Shown here piece by piece: positions 1-5,310 of a stretch of DNA of 7,288 bases; positions within the stretch are counted from its first letter, which is position 1; every line of letters begins with the position of its first letter. Made by a program: the position numbers and the translations under genes. The notes beneath the pieces are model-generated. The model was given only the letters and a program-made list of their open reading frames with translations, was not told where the DNA came from and did no database searches. The stretch spans positions 1 through 7,288 of the forward strand of contig JBOGFJ010000127.1 of assembly GCA_050743385.1 (NCBI GenBank), in the 5' to 3' direction. This DNA is from JACDBD01 sp050743385 (GTDB lineage Bacteria > Actinomycetota > Acidimicrobiia > IMCC26256 > JACDBD01).

Positions 1-394
<394 letters not shown>

Positions 395-400
395 CCGTGA

Positions 401-408
401 TTCCTCCT
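401..408 (-). promoter_or_regulatory. recA ribosome-binding site
   Basis: AGGAGGAA on the minus strand, 6 nt before the ATG at 394. It is a near-perfect anti-16S match and fixes the recA start. It is stronger than anything in front of the operon genes upstream, which rely on overlap or leaderless starts, in keeping with the high RecA output needed after damage (inference). Confidence 0.85.
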
Positions 409-448
409 GCGAGTTCGCGATCTGGTCGGGGGAAGCGCTGCGAGCTCG

Positions 449-471
449 AACCTACGACGGGGGTATGACAG
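449..471 (-). promoter_or_regulatory. RecA-NDp / PafBC-type damage promoter of recA
   Basis: On the minus strand the sequence reads cTGTCATAC, then 8 nt, then TAGGTT (471-463, 462-455, 454-449). The actinobacterial LexA-independent damage promoter (RecA-NDp, recognised with the PafBC activator) is TTGTCRGTG-N8-TAnnnT. Here the TGTCA core, the exact 8-nt spacer and the TAnnnT -10 all match, while the first T and the last GTG do not. Predicted transcription start is near 442, giving a leader of about 48 nt to the recA ATG. This is a pattern match only; no pafBC genes lie in the window. Confidence 0.7.
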
Positions 472-505
472 CTACGTCGGGCCACGGCACCGAGAGACCC
501 GAATT

Positions 506-515
506 ACACGCGTGT
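506..515. repeat. 10-bp perfect palindrome in the recA leader
   Basis: ACACGCGTGT is a perfect inverted repeat with no spacer, located just after the -10 of the LexA-controlled promoter and around its predicted start point. It could be an operator half-site pair for another regulator or chance; no known motif is matched. Confidence 0.4.
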
Positions 516-516
516 G

Positions 517-545
517 AGCTTATCCCGAACAGATGTTCGTCGCAA
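517..545 (-). promoter_or_regulatory. Upstream recA promoter with embedded LexA box
   Basis: Candidate -35 TTGCGA (545-540, 4 of 6 against TTGACA), a 17-nt spacer, then -10 TAAGCT (522-517, TAnnnT type). The spacer is almost filled by the LexA box at 526-539, so bound repressor would block polymerase directly. The -35 begins 4 bp after the thpR stop codon. Predicted start is near 510, giving a leader of about 115 nt to recA. The hexamers are imperfect, but their spacing and position around the operator support the call. Confidence 0.6.
526..539. promoter_or_regulatory. LexA operator (SOS box)
   Basis: CGAACAGATGTTCG on the plus strand: outer arms CGAAC and GTTCG are perfectly inverted around a 4-nt centre. 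This matches the Gram-positive and mycobacterial SOS box CGAAC-N4-GTTCG exactly at the conserved positions. It lies 131 bp upstream of the recA ATG and predicts LexA repression of recA that is lifted by RecA-dependent LexA cleavage. lexA itself is not in the window. Confidence 0.9.
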
Positions 546-549
546 GCAC

Positions 550-1086
550 TCAGGGAAGCGGGAACCGCCCTCGCTCCATGTACTTGGCGCCGGTCGCGCG
601 GGTGAGGCTCTCGTAGAGCACGACCTCTTCGACCCGCCATTCCGGGCCCACCGGATCCTGCCCCAGCGCCCCCACTGCTGCCCGCAGGTCGGTCGGCACC
701 TTGCAGCGGGCGAGCGTGAGGTGCGGGTGTCGATCGCGGTCGTCGGGGGGATAGCCCCGAGGACCGAGCAGCACCCCGACGGCCGCGGCCAGCTGGGCCA
801 GGAGCGGCGCACCCTCGGCCACCCCGAGCCAGAGCACCCGGCCGCGCCGCTCGTTCGGGAACGCACCGAAGCCGCCGAGCCGGACGGGCCCGGAGCGCAG
901 GGCGAGGTCGCCGAGCGCTTCGGCGACCTCGTCGAGCTCCACCTGGTTGCCGAGGAACTGGAGCGTCAGGTGCCACTGCTCGGGGCGCATGAACCGCGCG
1001 CCGGGAACCTCCGGGTCGCCGAGGGCGCCGGCGACGGCGTCGAGCACCGGCGGGGGCGGAACCACGGCCACGAACGCGCGCGCCAT
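550..1086 (-). CDS. thpR: RNA 2',3'-cyclic phosphodiesterase (2H/LigT family)
   Basis: 178 aa, the usual length for ThpR (formerly LigT), a cytoplasmic 2H phosphoesterase that hydrolyses RNA 2',3'-cyclic phosphates to 2'-phosphates and can ligate tRNA halves in vitro. Seen: both catalytic HxTx motifs, HLTL at residues 39-42 and HLTL at 122-125 (in HPHLTLAR), the opening RAFVAVVPP typical of the family, and the closing LYES...Y region (157-169). The ATG at 1086 is 9 nt after the cinA stop. A GGAG at 1102-1099, overlapping the end of cinA, lies 12 nt upstream, so translation is probably partly coupled to cinA. It is the last gene of the rimO-pgsA-cinA-thpR run; the SOS-controlled recA promoter starts immediately after its TGA. 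The natural substrate of bacterial ThpR is not settled, so the role given is family-level. Confidence 0.93.
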   Translation of the reverse strand: MARAFVAVVPPPPVLDAVAGALGDPEVPGARFMRPEQWHLTLQFLGNQVELDEVAEALGDLALRSGPVRLGGFGAFPNERRGRVLWLGVAEGAPLLAQLAAAVGVLLGPRGYPPDDRDRHPHLTLARCKVPTDLRAAVGALGQDPVGPEWRVEEVVLYESLTRATGAKYMERGRFPLP

Positions 1087-1095
1087 CGCCTGCGC

Positions 1096-2328
1096 CTACT
1101 CCAGCGCGTCGAGTCGCAGCCGGAGCAGGTTCAGCAGCGAGATGGTCGCGAACTGACGCACCATGTCGCGCTGGCCTGGCAGGCGGGTGCCGACGGCCTC
1201 GGGGGCGTGCTCCCCCACCGCCAGGCCGAAGAACACCGTGCCCGCGGGCTGGCCGTCCTGCTCCGCCGGACCGGCGACGCCGGTGACACCGATACCCACG
1301 TCGGCGTCAGTCACGCGGCGCGCGGCCGCGGCCATCTCGCGCGCGCACTCATCGCTCACGACACTATCGGCCGTGACCCTGAGCACCGAGCGCTTGACGT
1401 CGGTCATGTACGCGACCACGCCGCCGCGGAACACGTCGCTCGATCCCGGCGTGTTGACGATGCGCGCCGCGACGAGACCGCCCGTGATCGACTCGGCCAC
1501 ACCCAGGGTGAGACCGCGCTTGCGCAGTTGGTCGAGCACGACCGATTCCATGGTCTCGTCGTCGACCGCGAACACGAGGTCGCCCAGCGCCGCGCGCAAC
1601 GCCCGCTCCTCGGGCTCGATCAGTGCGCGCGCTTCCTCGACCGTGGCCGCCTTCGCCGTGAGGCGCACCGACAGGCCCTCGATCCCACGGGCCAAGAAGG
1701 CGATCGTGGGGTTCGTCTGGGCGTCGACCCGCTCGGCGATCATCTCGGCGAGACCCGACTCGGAGGTTCCCCACGTCTTGAGCGTGCGCGAGACGATCGC
1801 GCCCTGCTCGCCCGACCGCCGCAGCAGGTCGGGGAGCACCTGCTCGCTCATCATCAGCCGCATCTCGTACGGCACACCGGGCACGGCGTACACGACCTTG
1901 TCGCCGATCGGAGCGCGGATGCCGGGAGCGGTGCCGATCGAGTTGGGAATCGGCTCGGCGCCCACCGGCACGTCGCACTGGCGGAGGTTGTTCGCCGGCA
2001 TGTCCCGCCCCCGCGACCCGAACAGCGCCGCGACCCACTCGACGAGGTCGTCGCGACGCTCCAGCTCCACGCCCATCACCTCGGCGATCGCCTCCCGGGT
2101 CAGGTCGTCGGGCGTCGGCCCCAGGCCACCGCACACCACGACCGCGTCGGCCCGATCAACCAGCTCCCGCAATGCGTCGACGATCCGGCCGAGGTTGTCG
2201 CCGACCTTGCGGTGCTCGAACGTGTCGATCCCCGACTCCGCGAGCTGCTCACCGATCCAGGAGCTGTTCGTGTCGACGATCTGGCCGAGGAGGAGCTCGG
2301 TGCCGACCGCGAGGACGTCGCACCTCAT
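1096..2328 (-). CDS. cinA: CinA: MoCF-like domain fused to NMN amidohydrolase (PncC-like)
   Basis: 410 aa, normal for full-length two-domain CinA. The N-terminal COG1058/MoCF domain (about 1-170) opens VLAVGTELLLGQIVDTNS and carries GGLGPTPDD (67-75), the nucleotide-phosphate binding and cleaving motif linked in the family to ADP-ribose pyrophosphatase activity. A linker domain follows. The C-terminal CinA/PncC domain (about 255-405) has VAESITGG (277-284) and VTGVAGP (348-354), the signature of nicotinamide-nucleotide amidohydrolase, which deamidates NMN for NAD recycling. The start ATG (2328-2326) overlaps the pgsA stop as ATGA, implying translational coupling; it was preferred over upstream in-frame starts because homology begins exactly at MRCDVLAVGTE. 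In Streptococcus pneumoniae cinA is co-transcribed with recA at competence. Here recA is close but has separate promoters. Whether both activities exist in this organism is inferred from motifs. Confidence 0.95.
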   Translation of the reverse strand: MRCDVLAVGTELLLGQIVDTNSSWIGEQLAESGIDTFEHRKVGDNLGRIVDALRELVDRADAVVVCGGLGPTPDDLTREAIAEVMGVELERRDDLVEWVAALFGSRGRDMPANNLRQCDVPVGAEPIPNSIGTAPGIRAPIGDKVVYAVPGVPYEMRLMMSEQVLPDLLRRSGEQGAIVSRTLKTWGTSESGLAEMIAERVDAQTNPTIAFLARGIEGLSVRLTAKAATVEEARALIEPEERALRAALGDLVFAVDDETMESVVLDQLRKRGLTLGVAESITGGLVAARIVNTPGSSDVFRGGVVAYMTDVKRSVLRVTADSVVSDECAREMAAAARRVTDADVGIGVTGVAGPAEQDGQPAGTVFFGLAVGEHAPEAVGTRLPGQRDMVRQFATISLLNLLRLRLDALE

Positions 2329-2975
2329 GCGGTCCCCTGCGTCTCTTTCCAGCCGCGGAGGAAGATGTCGAGCGCCGAGAGCAGGGTGAACGCGACCGCG
2401 AGCCACACGGCGGTGTTGTGCAGCCACTCCCAGTCGCGCGTCGGCGGCAGGATCACGATGCCGACGGCGACGAGCTGGACGACCGTCTTCCACTTGCCGA
2501 GCTGGCGGGCAGGCAGCGAGACGCCGCGCCGCCCGGCGGCGGTCCGGTACGCCGAGACCGCCACCTCCCGGCCGGCGATGAGCAGCACCGGCAGGAACGA
2601 GATCGAGTTTCTGGCAGCCAGGGCGACGAACCCGCCGACGGCGAGGAACTTGTCGGCGAGCGGGTCGAGGAACGCGCCCGAACGGGTGGTTCCGTCGCGG
2701 CGCGCCACCCATCCGTCGACGCCGTCGGTGACCGAGAGCACGACCCAGAGCGTGAGCGTGAGCCACGACGCGCCCTCGCCCTCGATGAGCACGAGGGTGG
2801 GGACGGCCAGCAGGAGCCGGGCGAGCGTGATCGCGTTGGCCGGGGTCGCGAGTGCGCTCTCGCCGAAGCGGAACACCCGCACGGCCGCAGGCACCGAGGG
2901 CGCGGCCGGTGGAGGTGCCGGCGCGACCGGAGGTTTCTTCGGCGGGATCGGGGCGGGAGACGCGTTCGCGCTCAT
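2325..2975 (-). CDS. pgsA: CDP-diacylglycerol-glycerol-3-phosphate 3-phosphatidyltransferase
   Basis: 216-aa integral membrane enzyme of the CDP-alcohol phosphotransferase family. PgsA joins CDP-diacylglycerol and glycerol 3-phosphate to give phosphatidylglycerophosphate, the committed step to phosphatidylglycerol and cardiolipin. Seen: the metal-binding signature D84-xx-D87G88-xx-A91R92-x7-G100-xxx-D104-xxx-D108, then GREVAVSAYR (135-144) and LGKWKT (159-164), features shared with PgsA. About six hydrophobic segments lie between 45 and 206. The first 30 residues are a proline/alanine-rich cytosolic tail with no catalytic motif, longer than in typical PgsA. The ATG (2975-2973) overlaps the rimO stop as ATGA and lacks a clear Shine-Dalgarno, so it is probably coupled to rimO translation. 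A closely related family member (such as a cardiolipin or phosphatidylinositol-phosphate synthase) is possible, but the rimO-pgsA-cinA context favours PgsA. Confidence 0.9.
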   Translation of the reverse strand: MSANASPAPIPPKKPPVAPAPPPAAPSVPAAVRVFRFGESALATPANAITLARLLLAVPTLVLIEGEGASWLTLTLWVVLSVTDGVDGWVARRDGTTRSGAFLDPLADKFLAVGGFVALAARNSISFLPVLLIAGREVAVSAYRTAAGRRGVSLPARQLGKWKTVVQLVAVGIVILPPTRDWEWLHNTAVWLAVAFTLLSALDIFLRGWKETQGTA

Positions 2976-4306
2976 GACGCGACGACCGCGACCAGATCGA
3001 GGCCGGCGGCGGCGACGGTACGGGCGCGCACGATGCTGCCCGGCTCCGCCGACATCGCCCGCACGCGCACCACCCCGTCGATCTCGGGCGCCTCCCGGTG
3101 CGTGCGCCCGGTGACGCCGTCGCCGTCGTCGTCCGGGCCGTCGACGAGCACCTCGAGGTCGGCGCGGGCGCGCACCAGCGCGTCGCGACGGGAGAGCGTG
3201 ATCGGTTCCTGCACCTCGGAGCACTCGCGGAGGCGCTCCTCGATCAGTGCCGCCGACACCTCACCGTCCATCGCCGCGGCCGCGGTGCCCTCCTCGCGCG
3301 AGAACGGGAAGAACCCGGCCCAGTCGAGGTCGGCGGCGGCAAGGAAGGCGAGCAGCGCCTCGTGATGATCTTCGGTCTCCCCCGGGAAGCCGACGATGAA
3401 CGACGACCGGAAGGCGGCGTCGGGCGCGTCGGCGCGGATGCGCTCGAGGATCGAGAGAAACCGCTCGCCGCTCCCCCACCGCCGCATGCGGGCGAGCAGG
3501 CCCCGGTCGGCGTGCTGGAGCGACAGGTCGAAATAGGGGACGACGGTCGGGAGCTCGAGCATGGTGGCGACGAGCGGGTCGCGCACCTCGCTCGGGTAGA
3601 GGTAGAGCAGCCGCACCCGGCGGAGGCCGTCGACCGCGAGGGCGTCGAGACGGCGCAGCAACGGCGCGAGCGCACCGGGCTCACCGACATCGCGGCCGTA
3701 CCAGGCGAGGTCTTGGGCGACGAGGACGAGCTCGGTCACGCCACCGGCGATGAGTGCCCGCGCCTCCCTCTCGATCGCGTCCGCCGGGCGCGAGCGCTGC
3801 TTGCCTCGGAACGAGGGGATGGCGCAGAAGGCGCACGCGCGGTCACATCCCTCCGCCGTCTTCAGGTACGCCCACGGCGCCGACGGCACGGGGCGGGGCA
3901 GCTCGAGCAGGTCGCGCACGCCGGTCGGCGGCCGCACGAGGGCGACGTCGGCGATGGTGCCTTCCCCCGCGAACCCGACGACGGCGTCGGCCTCGGGGAG
4001 CGCCGCCGCCAGCTCGTCGCCGTAGCGCTCGGCCATGCACCCCGTCACCACCAGCTGCGCTCCGGGCTTGCGGGCGTCGGCGAGGGCGAGGGCGGTGTCG
4101 ACCGACTCCTCGCGTGCGGCCTCGACGAACGCACACGTGTTGACCACCACGACGTCGGCGGTTTCGACTGCGGGCGCGGGAACCAGGCCGTCGGCCAGCA
4201 GGGACGCGACGACCTTGTCGGAATCGACGGTGTTCTTCGGGCAGCCCAGCGTCTCGACATGGAAGCTTCGAGGCGCGGGCCCGTCCCCGTTCGCTCCCCG
4301 GGCCAC
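2972..4306 (-). CDS. rimO: Ribosomal protein S12 methylthiotransferase (radical SAM)
   Basis: 444 aa, normal for RimO, which adds a beta-methylthio group to the conserved aspartate of ribosomal protein uS12 (Asp88 in E. coli) using two 4Fe-4S clusters. Seen: an N-terminal UPF0004 domain with cluster cysteines C22 (LGCPKN), C58 (NTCAF) and C90 (TGCM); a radical SAM core with C154-xxx-C158-xx-C161 (CDRACAFC); SLQHADRGLLARMRR (262-276), which separates RimO from the tRNA enzyme MiaB; FIVGFPGETE (303-312); and a C-terminal TRAM domain (about 378-444). The start chosen is GTG 4306-4304: a TAGGAT -10 sits 7 nt upstream, making a leaderless message likely, while AGGA within it could alternatively serve as a weak RBS. 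An in-frame ATG at 4351 would add 15 unconserved residues. It is the first gene of the minus-strand operon and overlaps pgsA by 4 bp. Confidence 0.96.
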   Translation of the reverse strand: MARGANGDGPAPRSFHVETLGCPKNTVDSDKVVASLLADGLVPAPAVETADVVVVNTCAFVEAAREESVDTALALADARKPGAQLVVTGCMAERYGDELAAALPEADAVVGFAGEGTIADVALVRPPTGVRDLLELPRPVPSAPWAYLKTAEGCDRACAFCAIPSFRGKQRSRPADAIEREARALIAGGVTELVLVAQDLAWYGRDVGEPGALAPLLRRLDALAVDGLRRVRLLYLYPSEVRDPLVATMLELPTVVPYFDLSLQHADRGLLARMRRWGSGERFLSILERIRADAPDAAFRSSFIVGFPGETEDHHEALLAFLAAADLDWAGFFPFSREEGTAAAAMDGEVSAALIEERLRECSEVQEPITLSRRDALVRARADLEVLVDGPDDDGDGVTGRTHREAPEIDGVVRVRAMSAEPGSIVRARTVAAAGLDLVAVVAS

Positions 4307-4313
4307 GCCCCGA

Positions 4314-4319
4314 ATCCTA
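4314..4319 (-). promoter_or_regulatory. -10 element of the rimO operon (leaderless start)
   Basis: TAGGAT on the minus strand, 7 nt before the rimO GTG at 4306. That spacing places the predicted transcription start on or next to the G of the start codon, the classic actinobacterial leaderless layout. No convincing -35 hexamer is seen; its expected site overlaps the -10 of the divergent gene. This would drive rimO-pgsA-cinA-thpR. Confidence 0.6.
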
Positions 4320-4333
4320 CCGGTGAGCGTCCG

Positions 4334-4339
4334 TACACT
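4334..4339 (+). promoter_or_regulatory. -10 element of the 4350 gene
   Basis: TACACT (TAnnnT type) ends 10 nt before the ATG at 4350. The predicted start lies about 2-4 nt before or at the ATG, so the message would have almost no leader; no Shine-Dalgarno is present, which fits. No clear -35 is seen. Confidence 0.5.
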
Positions 4340-4349
4340 GGCCGAGCCC

Positions 4350-4787
4350 ATGAGCAGTACCACGGTCTGGTGCCCCTCCTGCGGGGCCGAGTACGTCGCC
4401 GGCTCGACGAGCTGCAGCGACTGCCGGGTCGCGCTCGTGGCCGAACGGCCGCGCATCGCCGACGACGGCGCGCTCGCGGCCGGTGATCTCGTCGAGCTCG
4501 GCGAATGGCCCCGGCTCGCCGCCCAGATCTTGCGCCGCCGTCTCGAGACTGCCGGCATCAGCGTCCTGGTCGAGTGGTCCGGACCCGGCGCCGAAGCCGT
4601 CGGCACGCTGGTCGTACCGGAGGCGCAGGCCGAGTTCGCCGACGCGGTCGTGAACGAGATCGACGTCGACGACGAAGTGCCCGACACGTCGCCGCTCGCG
4701 TACATGACACGCATCGAAGAGCACCTCGCGGCCGCGGGCGCGCTCCTCGAAGAGCTGCGCACCCGGCTCGAGGCCGACGAGAGCTGA
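4350..4787 (+). CDS. Zinc-ribbon protein with DUF2007-like domain, function unknown
   Basis: 145 aa, soluble, no signal peptide or membrane segment. Seen: an N-terminal zinc ribbon CPSC (8-11) ... CSDC (22-25); then about residues 46-105, where LVELGEWPRLAAQILRRRLE, a glycine-containing turn and TLVVPEAQAEFA resemble the small alpha/beta DUF2007 domain (called a putative signal-transducing domain in databases, with no demonstrated activity); and an acidic, helical C-terminal tail (about 116-143), likely a short coiled coil. The pairing of a zinc ribbon with DUF2007 suggests a regulatory or scaffolding protein, but no function can be assigned. The ATG at 4350 follows a candidate -10 and lacks an RBS. 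An in-frame GTG at 4324 is possible but would overlap the promoter. It diverges from rimO and is followed 97 bp later by a membrane-protein gene on the same strand, probably co-transcribed. Confidence 0.85.
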   Translation: MSSTTVWCPSCGAEYVAGSTSCSDCRVALVAERPRIADDGALAAGDLVELGEWPRLAAQILRRRLETAGISVLVEWSGPGAEAVGTLVVPEAQAEFADAVVNEIDVDDEVPDTSPLAYMTRIEEHLAAAGALLEELRTRLEADES

Positions 4788-4809
4788 GCGAAATCGACGG
4801 GTCGCGTGT

Positions 4810-4879
4810 CACCTCCGCCGTCGCGCGCGAGTCACACCTGACGGAGGGCGAAGAGCCCTCCGGAGTCACCCAGGAGGTG
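4810..4879 (+). promoter_or_regulatory. Structured leader before the 4885 gene
   Basis: A perfect 8-bp stem CGGAGGGC (4842-4849) / GCCCTCCG (4855-4862) with loop GAAGA sits 9 nt before the ribosome-binding site AGGAGGT (4872-4878). Upstream, CACCTCC (4810-4816) is exactly complementary to GGAGGTG (4873-4879) and could mask the RBS. The motif GTCAC recurs at 4808, 4831 and 4865. This could be a translational switch, or an attenuator or terminator of the preceding gene; no T-tract follows the stem. Nothing here matches a riboswitch class I recognise. Confidence 0.4.
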
Positions 4880-4884
4880 GCGAA

Positions 4885-5211
4885 ATGTACGACTTCGCGA
4901 TCGTTGCCCTGCTCGCTCTGGGCGCGGTGAAGCTGGTCGATTTCCTTTCCGACTACGTCCCCCCGTTGACGGCGTGGCGTTCCCTGCTCACCTTCATCGC
5001 CGCCGTCGGCGTAGTGGTCGCACTCGACTACTCGCTGTTCGGCGGGTTCGGCATCGAAGTCCGCGACGAGACGCTCGGCGTGTGGGTCACCGGATTCATG
5101 GTGGCCGGCCTGACCGTGGCGTGGAGAGCCGTCTTCGGATACCTGACCCACAACCGCGCGACCGGCGACGAGACGCTGGGCGAGCACCCGCCGCTGCACA
5201 AGGCGGCCTGA
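4885..5211 (+). CDS. Small membrane protein, function unknown
   Basis: 108 aa, not recognised. Three hydrophobic segments are visible: about 3-20 (FAIVALLALGAVKLVDFL), 33-53 and 66-86, the last two separated by a short charged turn around EVRDE. The C-terminal 20 residues are polar (THNRATGDETLGEHPP). The size and three-helix layout are shared by many unrelated small proteins, including phage holins, but there is no lysis gene or phage context here, so no such call is made. The start is certain: AGGAGGT (4872-4878) lies 6 nt before the ATG, the strongest RBS in the window besides recA. No separate TAnnnT promoter is seen in the 97 bp upstream, so it is probably co-transcribed with the zinc-ribbon gene. 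It converges on ftsK, with two hairpins between the stops. Codon use resembles its neighbours. Confidence 0.85.
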   Translation: MYDFAIVALLALGAVKLVDFLSDYVPPLTAWRSLLTFIAAVGVVVALDYSLFGGFGIEVRDETLGVWVTGFMVAGLTVAWRAVFGYLTHNRATGDETLGEHPPLHKAA

Positions 5212-5224
5212 TCAGGTTCCCCCC

Positions 5225-5250
5225 CGCGGCCGCCAACGACGTTGGCCGCG
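5225..5250 (+). terminator. Interrupted hairpin downstream of the 4885 gene
   Basis: CGCGG (5225-5229) pairs with CCGCG (5246-5250) and CCAAC (5233-5237) with GTTGG (5241-5245), with a 3-nt bulge CCG and a 3-nt loop. It lies 14 nt after the stop codon. No T-tract follows, as is common in GC-rich actinobacteria, so termination is plausible but unproven. Confidence 0.45.
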
Positions 5251-5264
5251 TGACGTGGAGCGCA

Positions 5265-5292
5265 GTGGGGCGTCCCTCCGGGGGCGCCCCAC
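5265..5292. terminator. Strong hairpin between convergent genes
   Basis: On the plus strand GTGGGGCGTCCC (5265-5276) pairs with GGGGCGCCCCAC (5281-5292) over 12 bp with one G-T wobble, closed by a UNCG-type tetraloop TCCG. On the minus strand the wobble becomes a C-A mismatch but the 8-bp outer stem stays perfect. It lies 19 bp before the ftsK stop (5313-5311) and 53 bp after the membrane-protein stop, which suits a shared terminator. No T-tract is present. Confidence 0.65.
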
Positions 5293-5310
5293 GCGCGCTG
5301 GTCACCACAG

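Noticed and set aside
2329..2766. N-terminal extension of CinA by an upstream in-frame start
   Set aside because: The added residues are the pgsA gene read in the wrong frame; CinA homology begins at the ATG at 2328.
514..3114. Very long plus-strand open frame (866 codons) antisense to thpR, cinA and pgsA
   Set aside because: It lies opposite genes with complete catalytic motifs. Its translation is rich in R, H, E and P with no domain, which is the usual shadow of third-position GC bias.
4035..4349. Upstream in-frame extension of the zinc-ribbon gene into rimO
   Set aside because: It would be antisense to the conserved RimO N-terminus; the zinc ribbon begins 7 residues after the ATG at 4350.
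4307..4762. N-terminal extension of RimO across the divergent gene
   Set aside because: The added translation has no RimO homology and would cover the opposite-strand zinc-ribbon gene; the GTG at 4306 with its -10 explains the start.
4885..5211. Phage holin or toxin-antitoxin membrane toxin
   Set aside because: Three hydrophobic helices alone are not diagnostic, and there is no endolysin, integrase, antitoxin or other phage signal nearby.
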